Shown here: positions 24,301 to 35,634 of the stretch, in pieces
Layout: each line of letters starts with the position of its first letter
How positions within the stretch are numbered: position 1 is the stretch's first letter
Source: Tigriopus japonicus
Taxonomy: Eukaryota > Arthropoda > Copepoda > Harpacticoida > Harpacticidae
NCBI GenBank assembly: GCA_010645155.1
Contig: CM021322.1
Span: 3,766,905-3,830,904, forward strand
DNA length: 64,000 nucleotides
Direction of reading: 5' to 3'
Position numbers and translations under genes: made by a program
Notes under the pieces: generated by a model
The model's database searches: none
The model's input: the letters and a program-made list of their open reading frames with translations, nothing else
What the model was told of the DNA's origin: nothing

Positions 24301-24673
24301 GGATTGGGCTTTCCAAAATCACTAGAGAAAAAAAACGATTTTCCAAATGGTAGGTAGGTGGGTGGACCTTACAAGGAGGCGAAAATACCCTTTGCACGAA
24401 ATTGAATTTCTGGATCTGACGAATCCTTGTCAGGAAAACTCTTCTCTCCTTGATTGATTACATTTCCCGATGGTTTCATTCTAATCGAAAGTAATGGGGG
24501 TTTCCTCGGTTTCCTTCTTTGTGTTCTTTAGCCAAGTTCATGGCGGGATCGTCCAATCCAGCTCCAGACACATGGTTGGGGAAGAGTCCTTCGGAATGGA
24601 AGAGTACACGGGCAAGAACCAAAAGAGGCCAACCCACAACCCTGCCTATGATAACAAGAGCTTCTATCAGTAA
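18361..24673 (+). CDS. SLC5A7: High-affinity choline transporter (SLC5A7/CHT1-like), complete
   Basis: Sodium- and chloride-dependent choline reuptake at the plasma membrane of cholinergic terminals, known from the family. Ten exons with matching phases: 18361-18622, 20163-20270, 20345-20497, 20571-20719, 20841-21209, 21322-21444, 21906-22009, 23437-23564, 23997-24207, 24532-24673. Together they encode about 582 residues, the usual CHT length. Signatures in order: [20 protein letters not shown] (first helix), [61 protein letters not shown]-like [67 protein letters not shown] and [14 protein letters not shown]. The cytoplasmic tail ends [12 protein letters not shown]. The sodium/solute symporter core is intact. 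The start ATG opens a short acidic N-terminal tail ([10 protein letters not shown]) before helix 1. Introns 1 and 7 hold foldback repeats. Confidence 0.95.
19282..19402. repeat. Foldback hairpin in choline-transporter intron 1
   Basis: The left arm contains AGAAGTAATGCTCGATCAAG and the right arm CTTGATCGAGTATAGTTACT. The pairing extends inward (ATAAGCTG with CAGCTTA) and outward (CGTATGAG with CTCATATG), giving roughly 50-55 imperfect pairs around a loop of about 12 nt. It reads as a small MITE or a transcribed hairpin. No target duplication is evident. Confidence 0.65.
22275..22740. mobile_element. Foldback element with ~180-bp arms in choline-transporter intron 7
   Basis: About 180 bp on the left (22275-22455) recurs as reverse complement on the right (22560-22740), around a spacer of about 100 bp. 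Shared blocks include TTTTCAGCTCAATCGAA, GTCGGAGTCAAAAGTT, CGTTCTTCTGCAA, GGGAGGCTAAC and ATCATGATTTC/ATTATGATTTC. Identity looks near 80 percent. It sits wholly within the intron 22010-23436 and has no open frame. A foldback MITE is the best reading; a local inverted duplication is the alternative. Confidence 0.75.
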
Positions 24674-27673
24674 TGATGATGATGTGGTTATTGGAAGAGA
24701 CTCGAACCCATTGAATCTCAATTAGTGAGTGGTCCTCATCATGATTTGAATGCAAACGGCCCAGTGGATAACCAAGATCAAAACATTTTATTTCATATTT
24801 AGAGTCCACAGACAATTGCCCAATGATTTATTTCTTGATCAGGGTTTTGCAAAATATTGGAGCAAACCAATGATATCAATGACATAATGATATAAACGCT
24901 CTCAAAATTGGTAAAATGGTGTGATTGTCTTTAGATTGATGCAAAACCAATTGCAAAAACCATCCCAGGGGGGAGGGGGGCATTTGGTTTTATTTCAAGT
25001 TACCAGGAAATGCTCTGAAGGCCTTTTACAATATATTGACAGGTTCCAATAGGAAGGCACGATTTGGCCAAAACAACACTAGAGAAAGACATCAATGATG
25101 CTCTTGTTTGGAAAAGCAAAGTCAGTGATTTCCATTGAGCAAGCCACAGACTAAGCAGCGTTAAGCTATTCAAGCTAAGTCTCTACGTAGATAAATTCAG
25201 CCTCTCTAGTAAACATCTTTTCTTCGCATTTCTAGATTCTGCTGCGAAACAATGCTGCGGCTTACTGTTTTTTCTCCAGGAGATAAATGCCTCCAAGAAT
25301 CACTTTGAGCTTACTAATTTCAGCGCGAAAACTTGTTGATAGCCGAACATTCATCCTTGCAAAGACTGTTTCCAGTTCAGTGCAGATTTTTGCAGACCTC
25401 ACACTTTTGTTCGATGAAAAAGAGGATCAAGGGAACATTCCACGTAACTTCGACATGGATCCCTCTCGTGAGGTCTTTTTAAGTCCGATATTGTTGCCTG
25501 TACACTTCTTGAGAAGTATCACATTTCATTTTAAGTAGCTGTTTCCCGTGTATGAGATCCACTACTGCGATCAGGAATCAAATTGGCATATCAAACCGAA
25601 GCTTTGAGAAGTTTTGATTGTTAGCAAAAATAGCAAAAACAGTCTCTTGAGGTTGTACCGTCAACAGAGGGACGAGTTCGGTGACACGGTTATTAAAAAA
25701 ACATGTAGTATGAAACTTCCTTTACAAGGTACCTCACAAAATTTAAAGAGAATATCAGCTTTATGAATCGATTTAGCCAATATCAACGAATGTCTAGATT
25801 CCACCAACACACAAGAAACGAGAAAATACTGTAGCTCAGATGTACGAACGGAAACCATGATGCTGTTGCAAAACTAACCAAAGATCTGCAATGGGTCTAA
25901 GAGAGAATTTTGCAAAAACGCTGGCACCAAAGCTGATTAAGTTGGCTTTTTTTTTGACTGGTTACCAAAGCCAGTAGTGACTAATTGGTAATCTGAATAA
26001 TGGCCTCAAGCCTCCAAAGAAACGATACATTTCAAATACCCATGCCAAGTTCCACCATTCCTAAATAAAGCCCAACGCACTCACACAGAGGTGAACTGGC
26101 ATATTTTCTCAATGAAATTAAAATGAATGCATCTGTTTCAATATCATTGTCCTTCTGCGCTTGATCAGCCGCGAACAGTGAGGTGTTCGCTCTCGGCACT
26201 TCGATTCTGGGAACACTGCGAACAATAATGACGCCACCAACGAACGAACGGTTAGTACTACTATACTGTAATGTAGCGTCTGTCTCTACTTTGAAGTGAG
26301 ACCCACTCACGCTTCTTCTTGCCCAGACCGAGACCGAGAAAGGGCGAAGACCGCGAAAACGGAGATGGAAAGCTCTTCGCCAACGGCCGAACACTACGAA
26401 GACCGAGATTTTTACTCCTTCATGGAGTTTTGGGAGTCTTTGTAGTGAGCATTTGAACGTGACAACTACTGGAACATATCGTTCTCTCTCTCTTTCTTTC
26501 TTTCTGCAGTGTCAAAGCTCTTCTTCACTAATGTGGGATTGACAAACGACAGCTAATCACCGCCAGAATCAGTACCTCATCTTTCTTGGACCAGTTCTGC
26601 TGTAAGTGAAACTCCGTCATTTCTGGGATTGACGACGATAATATTGAACGTGTTTTGATGTCGGCGGGAACACGCTAAAGGGGATTTTACACTTGAGTCA
26701 ACATTGTTCAAGGCGAGACCAATCTCGATATTGACTATCAAAGTCGGCTCAACTTTCATTTGATTTTTTCCTTCTGGACTTTTAATCTCTTTTTCTCGAG
26801 GGAAAGTTCCCAAAGAGCTTTATGAAGCTCTGTGGTCCTAAGACTAGACTTTAAGGTTGGTTGTAACGAACATCTATAAGCTTGTTACGACTCTTTCCAA
26901 CTGATGCTTTTGAATCCGTTGCTCCTTGTACAAAAATGTTTCTTAAAACCTTGATTTTCTAGCTGTTATTTGACTGTGATCCTACGTTGGATTGTAGCTG
27001 ATTTTTGGTGGGCCTCAGGCCTCAAAAAGGGAGTCCAAAACTAATGGATTTTGCGCGTCTGAGCCGTTTGATTTAGGAAAAAATTACTGTTGAAGTGTGT
27101 GCCCTTTAGTTTTAATCTGATTAGCCCTTATTCGTTCTAAGTAAAATCATGTGGACCTTAAGTCCTAAGATTTTGCTAAAAGATGTGTGTACAGTATGTA
27201 GTGGGTCGTGTTAAAAAAAATTGCATAAAGTAGGGAGAGTAAACGTTACTTGAAGAGGGGATAAAAAGGATAAAAGACGACCCAAGAACCTCTTAAGCTT
27301 TAAGGCTTGTTTTCAAGAAGCTGGTAAATATGATTAAAATGTCTTGATAAACGTTACAAAAATCATTAAAAGAGACCCGATAGTGCCTGGTTTTGGAATG
27401 TTCCGAAAGGTCCAACCCCATATAATTCAGTCGCTGTCATCGGACTATTCGTTAAATTAGGATTCAGAACAAGTTCGAACGAGTTTTACTAGAAAAGCAG
27501 TATTTTACGATACAAACTATGGAATAGGAAGACGTAATTCATTCCGTGAGACGCTTAATCCATTGCTTTGTTGAGTATTAAGTTGCAGAAAACTGAAACG
27601 TTTTCTCGAATTTTTGCTCAGTCCAGGTCTTAGGAAAATCGGAGTGTGGTAATTTTTAAAACTAAGTTAGGCT
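24674..27673. other. 3-kb intergenic stretch, no recognisable gene
   Basis: The 3' untranslated region of the choline transporter must start here, but no obvious AATAAA lies within the first 150 bp. Open frames such as 26032-26394 (minus) and 25287-25538 (plus) show no recognisable domains. A short CT/CTTT-rich simple repeat is at about 26480-26508. Confidence 0.4.
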
Positions 27674-28027
27674 TTAAAATGGAAGTTTGAAAAGGATATC
27701 TCCCCAAAAATTTCCTGCCTTTATTGGATACCTCCATCCAACTTGGGTAGATTTGCCATTCAAAGAAATGTTAAAATTGTGAAGACTATGGTTAGGACTA
27801 AACAAGATCAGTTTAGTTTTGTCAAGATTGATTGTTATCAAATTAATCTGAAACCAATTGAAAGTATCTTTAATCCACAAACTACTCTCCTTTTTGAGGG
27901 TGTAAATATCCGTACCAAAATGTTGGAGTGTCGTGTCATCAGCGAAGATCCTTACTTTAAAAGATGTTACTTTTACGTTGACACTGAATTTGTGGATGAA
28001 TGGATGAAAAAAGTAATAGGCTGGCAA
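27674..28027 (-). pseudogene. Non-LTR retrotransposon reverse transcriptase fragment (second lineage)
   Basis: The minus strand encodes VRIFADDTTLQHFGTD, the catalytic F/YADD box of RT. Then follows NWFQINLITINLDKTKLI with LFSPN, the typical LINE continuation (WF..N.L.(I/L)N..KT..I.F). The order and spacing are right for LINE palm motifs. The short length and loss of frame beyond mark it as a dead fragment. Its motif wording (INLDKTK) differs from the fragment at 8805-9222 (FNVEKCK), so it represents another LINE lineage. Confidence 0.75.
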
Positions 28028-30038
28028 TTAAGTGCGCCTTATCCGGTCACTATGGTTAGATTTGATAACGATATGCTTTCAATTCATCCATTGGATCATT
28101 AGACATGGAATGGAATAATGGAACGAACGTTGATATAGCAAGTTTATCCATTATCAACGTCCTCTTACTCAAGATCAGCTTTGATAAGAAGATATATTAG
28201 ACCCATCCTAGAATCTTGAGAGAGTGATCAGACCTTGACCATGAATACGAGAACATCACGACATATTTTATGTGCATACTTGTCCCCCAAAGTAAACATT
28301 GGTTCCATGTAAAAGAAGAATGATGCTCTGGAAAAGCAGTCTGAGCTTTGAAGAATGAGATACAACAGCGTTTGAGGTCCCATGTGATCCATCTCAGAGG
28401 GAAAACCAAGCCCAAATAAGACCTTGGGTTCGTAATAGGATCTGATCGAGTTACCATCAGAGCTAACTGGTTTAATCTTAGTGTCCAAGGATGGTGGAAA
28501 GAATTGCTGGGAGGGCTTATTCAATATGGATTAACTGAGCCTTTTGAAAAACCCGGTGAAATCCTCGGTCAGTTCATGAACTTTTTATTGATCTTTCAAA
28601 AGCCAGTGTTTTCGCCCTTGAGCTTTGTTTTTTCCGACTCTATTGAAGGATTGCTAATCTTTTCGAATCTTGGTACAATGAAAAATAGGAATAAACTTAG
28701 TTTAACACGAAACCAAACTTACCTCTTTGGGCCTAAATAGAGCTTAAAGGTAGAATTTTTTATTGAGCAACATTTTCATGGCATGTCCTACCATGTCATA
28801 TAAATTTTTAAGCATTTTAAAGATAATCAAAGTGAGGAAAAATCGTACGTCACCGATGTAATTCCATCACTCAAATCCTTCCAATGTTGTAAAACTTTCA
28901 ACAGCTACCACTTATACCTTCTTTGTCTTTCCCAAACTAAACCCAAACTCAGGTCTTGGACTTTTGAACGACTGCCAACTAATTGATATTAAGGCTCTAC
29001 CCCGAAGTACTTGGATCCTTTTGAATGTTCCTTTCCAAGGCCAAGATTTCCTTTCGTTCCATTTCCATAGAATGGTGATGTGTGAGCAAATGGGACAAGG
29101 CTAGCCACAGACATGTTTCTATAAGCTAATCCAAATAACCGAGAAAGGGGAACAAACCGATCAGATGTCAAAGATGACGACAATCTTTCCAAGGTTGGAG
29201 CCTTGGATCACTAAAGGTCAAATGAAATAACGAGATAGAAACAGCCTTAAAACAGCATTTTGTGGCGATAGTGATGCCATGTAAGTCGATATTGTAGGGG
29301 TAATGTAATTGATGCTTAGGCAGAATCGAATAAAAAAAATCCAATGAAGGATAAAGAAGGACACGAACAACATCACCATATTTTTTCTCAATATCATGTG
29401 TGACCCATGCCCATTGACTGGACAAAGCAAAGGACGAACATGACTGGAATCCAAAACTAGATCCCAGATTGGTTTTCCCAAAGCAAGACAAGGAAAAGTC
29501 TGAAAGACTTGTAAAGACACGTTGGTTCCATCTCTAAGATCAACAAGTTGGAACTCCGTTTGAATTGAAGGTCGCACTTGGGTGGCATTTAAACATGTAG
29601 GAATGTTTGTTCGGAGCTAAAAGCCAACATTCCTATTTTTGACTCGTCGTGTGTAGAACAGGACAATTAGGGCTTAATACAGGCGCATTTATCATTGTCA
29701 ACAAGCCCCTTATGTTTGATCTTCTTACGTTTTCCTTTCACAAAGAAATAGAGGGCTTTCTTAAGGACGATATATCTTGGTTTATTTGGGAAAATTAAGT
29801 TGCGCCTTTTTTTATTGAATTAATATTTCTTCTTTGCTTGTTTGACATTATTCATGGTTTTTATGTTTTAAGAGTGGGCTAGACTATGAACCATTGAACG
29901 TCAAAACAGATGACATAAAATCATCTTCGTTTCACTTTTACAACCCGATATTGCTAGATTACAATATGCAAAATAATGCAATTTGTTCAAGCTACATAGA
30001 GTTTTTGGATCAGTAATTTTGTCAACAAAGTCTTGTTT
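28028..30038. other. Intergenic, no recognisable gene
   Basis: Several 80-119 codon frames overlap on the minus strand at 28197-28524 and 29168-29577, but none shows a domain, signal or splice partner that I can defend. No arrays or terminal repeats found. Confidence 0.4.
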
Positions 30039-30046
30039 TTGTAGGA

Positions 30047-30247
30047 CAGGGGTCGGCAACCAGGGGCCCCCGGGCCCACATGTGGGTCGTGGGTTGGCCC
30101 AGGTGCTTTGGGCAAAATAATGGGCCCGGACACCATCCATAGTGCTGTACTTGTGGGCCCAAAGCTTTTTGAACGTTAATTTGTGGGCCCCTGACAACAC
30201 GTTATTTAATTTGGTGGGCCTTAACCCAAAACGGTTGCCGACCCGTG
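30047..30247. mobile_element. hAT-like MITE (CAGGRGTCGGCAAC family), 201-bp copy
   Basis: Ends CAGGGGTCGGCAACC and GGTTGCCGACCCGTG are near-perfect inverted repeats. Flanking octamers TTGTAGGA (30039-30046) and TTCTAGGA (30248-30255) agree at 7 of 8 positions. The interior carries GGGCCCAC motifs like the copies at 16588 and 49640 but no tandem array. This is the cleanest copy and defines the family boundaries. Confidence 0.85.
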
Positions 30248-30255
30248 TTCTAGGA

Positions 30256-31431
30256 TACTTTATTGGGGGTAATTTTGACCTTGCCTTAAATATCTTTCAA
30301 ATTATATGCGATTACTGCTTGGAACGCACCTTCCTGATATCAAACGTTAGGAGCTGCAAAAAGTACTGCACAAGTACGCCCTAAATTCTCAGCAGAAACA
30401 CATCAGTCAATTTTAGTACTATTACTAGTCCACCAAACCCCCTTCTCGAGGTTCACTTCGGAATGACAAGGCCATCAACGCGCTAAAATGAAATTCAAAT
30501 AAGGAAATAAGGATGCATGGCCTTTTTTCATGTTTATTTCATTACTTTCCATTGTTAAGTCTCAGATGATATTCCACTATAACTGGGTGTCTTAGCCCCC
30601 CAAAACTGCAAAGCATGCTTTTGTAAAAACGGATCAAGTTCTAAAAGAGGGTGGACGCTTTTTATTGGTCGAAATCCAGAAAACAACTTCATGGGGGACA
30701 AGAACAAAAGCTCGATCAGGGAACATTCCAAGGTCGGTAGTTGTGGACATTTGACTAGCTTAATTGTGATACATAGGTGGGTACCCCTAGTACAAAAGAG
30801 AGCAATTTAGACGTGATATTGATCTTTACGACAGGTCTTATTGGCATTCTCAGGACGGTCCCTCTTCAGGTGCAAAAATTCCAAGCCAAGAGTCATCTTC
30901 AAAACAAGGGATTGTTCAGTTCAAGAAGGAGTAAGAAAGTTCTTGCGCATTGATGTTGAACTGAGAGGTTTGAAAATGAAACCAACCCAATCCAAAATTC
31001 CAAAAAACCCTCACCAAAACCCAGAATGGGCCCGTCTCAATGGACAAACATGTACTTAATTGATATAGTCTGTATTGAACATTGTATTCTCAATCCAATG
31101 AGGCAAGTCCTCGCAATAAAGATTATTATTATTATAATTGCTAGATTCCTTATTTAGACCACTATCAAGCTGACAAAGGCAGCAACAAATCGGATTTGTT
31201 TCATTTCTTTGTCCCATTAGAGACTAGCCTATAAATTGGTGAAGCAGGAGAGCTGATTCATCAACAGGAAAAGAAGCACAGTCTTCATTTTTCCAACAAC
31301 ATTGAAGCTCTTTTTCTCAAAGTAAAACAAATGAATATGAAGTTAGGTTCTCAATTAGGGAAAAAGACAAGGTTATGATTTTGAAAGCACATTTTTCTGT
31401 GGACCAATAATTCAGATTGATCACGTATCAT
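30256..31431. other. Intergenic; possible LINE 3' tail near 31085-31135
   Basis: No gene recognised. The segment GCAATAAAGATTATTATTAT (from about 31112) resembles, in opposite orientation, the tail of the LINE relic at 45125 (CGCAATAAATGAGTAATAAT on its coding strand). (TTA)n tails are common on CR1/Jockey-type LINEs. The open frame 30841-31059 upstream has no clear similarity. Confidence 0.35.
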
Positions 31432-31604
31432 TAGGGCCCGGAAAATGATTGTTTTTTGCTGTGGAGCTGAAATCCCAGGCGTTTCACAACGTAGAAGTCA
31501 GCTGATGGGTGACGAGCGTGATCGTCAGCTGACCTTACTCCTTGAAACGTCTAGAGTTTCTGCTCCACAGCAAAACCAAGGATAAAAATATTTTACGGGC
31601 CCTA
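31432..31604. mobile_element. 173-bp near-perfect hairpin element, TAGGGCCCGGAAAA ends
   Basis: Left end TAGGGCCCGGAAAA, right end TTTTACGGGCCCTA. The arms pair for about 75 bp (TTTTGCTGTGGAGC with GCTCCACAGCAAAA, GCGTTTCA with TGAAACG, GTCAGCTGA with TCAGCTGAC), leaving a loop of about 19 nt. The ends resemble those of the 1.3-kb element at 44606-45919, so this may be a foldback derivative of that family. Flanking octamers agree at only 5 of 8 positions. Confidence 0.75.
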
Positions 31605-32759
31605 CATATTACAAATCTCCCATCAATTAAACACGCATCAAGCAATTGTCCAAGAGTAGTAGATAGAAAGCTGTCCCTCATTATGCAATAATTCATTGTT
31701 TAGGAACGCATAAAACAACCGTTTTAGTAGACGTGACCGACGGATGCATGAAATATTCGTTGCGGCTTGTGTTTTATCTGCTGGACAGACGTTTGTCGTT
31801 TGTTCCCTTCACTGAGTGATGAAAGCTCACTTATCTCTGAAGAAAAGAAGCAGAACTCAAGAGTCTTGAGGGAGCACATAGGACAGACAGATCTCATTGT
31901 TTTATCCTCCATTTCCCATCCAGCTTTAGCTGAACCCCGGCAGAGCTAATGGGAGGTGTCCTGAGTGAATTTTGTCGCCCTGTGCTCTACGTATTGTACA
32001 TATAGTGTGTGACTTTGATGCCTGACATTTACGGTAAACTTGTCGGGCCTTCGTGATTGATCTGGGCTGCGTATAATTATGCAGTTTTGGTCCGCCCAGT
32101 AATTTTTTCCGCCTACGTTCTTTTCATTCTTGAATATGAAGCCAGAAGAGCATGGAATATCAAATATATTGAATAATTCCCAAGAGATCGAATCGAATTT
32201 TCCATATTTGGTTTTCCTCTTCATTTTAGAAGGAGAATCAGTTGGTCTGATTCAGTGAGATAGTCGAGTTAAACCTTATGGAACAAATAAATCAGAGTCT
32301 TGGTAACAATGGCGCAAATTGGAACGGGTGAGGCCAAATACAATTAGGCTTGAATTATGGGAACATTTGCATGATTTGCTAAATTAATTCGGGCCATTTC
32401 ACACATATGTGGATGTAGGAACAGAGGAGACATAAAACGGATTCTGAGTCATTACTCGCATTGTATTAATCTCATTAGTCCCATTCTTGATTTACTTCCA
32501 GTAGATGGCGTTGATCCGTGAAGTGTTTTAAGATGCTACAAACTGGGCCTCAAGGTTGTATCTTCAAACATTTTGAAAACAGTTGGATAACAAAACATTG
32601 AGTAAATGAACCATGGAAAGTCCTTATTTTGAGTTCAGATTATTTTCTGTCAGAGGGTAAAAGGAATTCTAATTTGTGTTTAAATTTCTAAGCTCTGGAA
32701 CGATTGCGTATTACTCCCATTTATTGGTAAATTTTATGCAATATGAAGGATCTATATTA
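31605..32759. other. Intergenic, no recognisable feature
   Basis: AT-rich; small open frames only (31767-31949 plus, 31946-32224 minus) without similarity. No repeats found beyond short simple runs. Confidence 0.45.
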
Positions 32760-33190
32760 GGGTGTAATACTTTTGATTGCTTAGAGGGCAAAGTTTAACC
32801 GAAGCTTCAAAATTCGCCATTGGATGGAGGCAAAACTGGGGCATTTCAGAGCTATTCTGAACTTATACTCATTGCCAAAATTAGAGCATAGATCTTAGAA
32901 TTGATTTCGCTTGATATTTCGAGTCTTTTTGAGTTCGGGTATGATACTGATACATTCAAAAATCAAAATGTCATGCTGAGTAATCATAAATAAAAGTCTA
33001 AAATTTCGCAAAAGCACTCAGATTCGTTTTAACCTTAAGATGGCGCTGTTTGTCACTCTTATCGCAGAGTTGTTCATTTTGAGAACAAGAGAGGGCGTCC
33101 ACAAAGCAGGATCTGTTCAGGGTAGGAAGAATTGTTCGACAGCCATCTAGGTAACAAAACTGCGTTTTCTTTAAAATTCTCTATTGAGAA
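32760..33190. repeat. Dispersed repeat, copy 2 (paired with 16080-16565)
   Basis: Same strand and same block order as the copy at 16080-16565. Anchors include GATGGAGGCAAAACTGGGGC, ATTCAAAAATCAAAATG, AACCTTAAGATGGCG, GTTGTTCATTTTGAGAACAA, GAGAGGGCGTCC and CGACAGCCATC. The two copies are diverged and differ by indels. No terminal repeats or open frame seen. Confidence 0.6.
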
Positions 33191-35634
33191 ACAAGGGTTT
33201 CATTTCTTAGACATGTAGGCGGGAAAGGAAGATGTTTGAAATCATCCGTCCACAACATCGATTAAGCCTCAAGAAATATCCTAAAAAAGATTTTTTTATG
33301 GCCTGTGAAGTAAGGAGGGCTATATTTGCATTTTTTGGTAGAGAATAAGTGGCTCACTCTTCTTAAAAGGGCAGTGTATTAATAGGGACGGATTTTTCGC
33401 TCAGAATGGCACAATTTGGTTGAATGGACCAAATTATTCATTTTTAGTTCTGACTTTGACGTTAAGGATTGTTCTGTTTTTTTTTTTCAAAATTGGAGCT
33501 GGACTGACCTCCAATCCTTTCACTTCATAAACAATAAAAACAGGCTCTTGTCTCTTTTTTCATGTTTGTTTAATTTGCACTTTCCCGAATGTGATTTACC
33601 GAGTTAACCTCTAGGGTGCAACCAAAAGAGCTCGCTTAATAACGTTCTGTTCTCGGAGGGCTTAAAAGTCATGACGTATGTTATGTCAAAACAGTTTGAG
33701 AACATGAAGGAGAATGTCAAGTTTCCCGCATTGACAAAGAAGCATTTCTGTTTTGTTCCAAAACAATGAAGGCTCACAAACTTGTTCGCCAAATTTACCA
33801 CTCTTTCCTGCCCCAAGCAACAACAGAAAGAAGAAAAGATCTTTTCAAAACCTCGAAACTTTGGCCTCTTGAGGCCCGAGGTCGACAACAGCTACAATCA
33901 TCAAGACCAGTCCTCGGCTCAAAGACCTTCTCATTTTAGGCGTTCCATTCTTGTACCGCAGAAGTAAGGTGCTCGTGAAATCGCCTTTTCGGACACAAAG
34001 TTCCACACTTCCACTAAAGTCTCCCCAATGGCCTAATGAGTGCCAATGTCTTGGGCGAATTTGAAGCTGGTCCATTCAAAGCCAAAACAAAAGGGATCTT
34101 GGCAGCACGTCATGATTATTTAGCATATCGCTTGCTTTAGAAATGGGAAATGTGCTTTGATCAAATTAGAAAATGGCACGGATTTGTTGCATGCAGGACC
34201 TATATTTCTCAAGCATTTTTTAAAAATTGAAGGTAGTATTGAGTCTTGTTGGGAAAACACTGTTCTGGAACTAAACACTAGCAAAACTAGACACGGAAAT
34301 AAGATCAAATTGAATAAACCGTAAATCTAATATTAATTGAAATTCAGTATTTTAACACAAAAGACATGTAAGTAAATTCAAGGTAATGCTGCACAAAAAA
34401 CAACACAGATATTATATGGTTGGATTTTAATGTCTGAATTGTTTATTTTTGTACATCTATAATTGAAGCACTTTTTCATTTTACATTTTTAAAACGTAAT
34501 AACTAATATCGTGATTCCAAGGAAATATAATCGATCACTCATCATCACCTACTTTTTCAAGCATGTAACTAATTTCTTTGTTGAGTATTTATCGGTATTT
34601 ATGCTCAATTCAAGTTTCTTCAACACTTTTAGTTATCATGGAATTTTATTCTATTCATTTACAAGGTACGTTGCCAAGAAAAAAAAGGCGCATTTTTTAT
34701 ATTTTGGGTCAGATGTTAGAATCTCGTACTTCAGACGAACATCATATTCGACTTTATAGGTAACCTCTGTGCGGTTCTGAAGGGTTTTTCCTTTGTCACA
34801 ATAAATAGCGTATAAAAACCTCCTTAGGATAGTCTGGGAAAAGAAACAAACCCGAGAACGTCTCCTCATCCGGCGCATCTAGAAGTAAATAATGTGAAGC
34901 GATTTTCAACAACAAAAACACGACTACTTTTTTCCCGACATTTTCCTTTCAAAATTTGCCTCTCCAGTAACTCTTTGGCAAGATTGATTCCGATGACTAA
35001 GGGATCTTAAGCTTTAGGGACTCTCTTGAAGTTTGCCAGAGGGGATGAGGAGTTTTCGTAAATGGCGTGATAGATTCCAGAGATTCAGACTCCCTCAAAC
35101 CACCCTGCTTTTGACAGGCACGTTTCATCACTTTCCAAAGAACTTTTTTGTGGGTATTAGTACCACGAATGATGAACCTTAGTCATCCCTGAGGAAAAGG
35201 ATCATGGCCATCCAAGTTCAGGGCATAACAAAAGATTGCCATGAGATGAATTATTCACAGACCAAGGGAATACTTGGCGCCATCCCAATTGCTCCTTGTG
35301 CGTACATTCATAGACCAAGGTCCATTGGGTTCCTAGGCTCTCATGAGGATTCCGTCAATTCATCATGAAGAATCCATCCATCCGTCAAATACTACAGATT
35401 AAACGTGAAAGATTCAGGATCCGTCGGCGGTTTTCTCCTTGAATGAAGCTCATTCAATCATCGCCATAAAAGCCTCGTTTGAACTTGAAAATCCCTTCTC
35501 AAGCAGCTATTTCATTCTCTTTTACAGAAGCTCCTGTTCCAAAGTGAGGAAATAGCGTTCCCGGAATCCTATTATTCGGGTTGGCGGACCCCAGCTCGCT
35601 ACTTCATCACTCGAGACGAGAAATTGGATCTGCG
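33191..35634. other. Upstream region of the leucokinin-receptor-like gene
   Basis: No gene recognised. Short frames (33416-33607 plus, 33604-33888 minus, 34511-34759 plus) are unassigned. The receptor's promoter and 5' leader must lie at its right end. Confidence 0.35.

Noticed and set aside
26032..26394. 120-codon minus-strand Arg-rich frame as a gene
   Set aside because: No domain, no splice context and no supporting neighbour; looks like chance in a locally GC-richer patch.
29168..29577. Overlapping minus-strand frames of 107 and 119 codons as a retroelement gene
   Set aside because: I looked for RT or zinc-knuckle motifs and found none; two frames open over the same stretch argue against coding.
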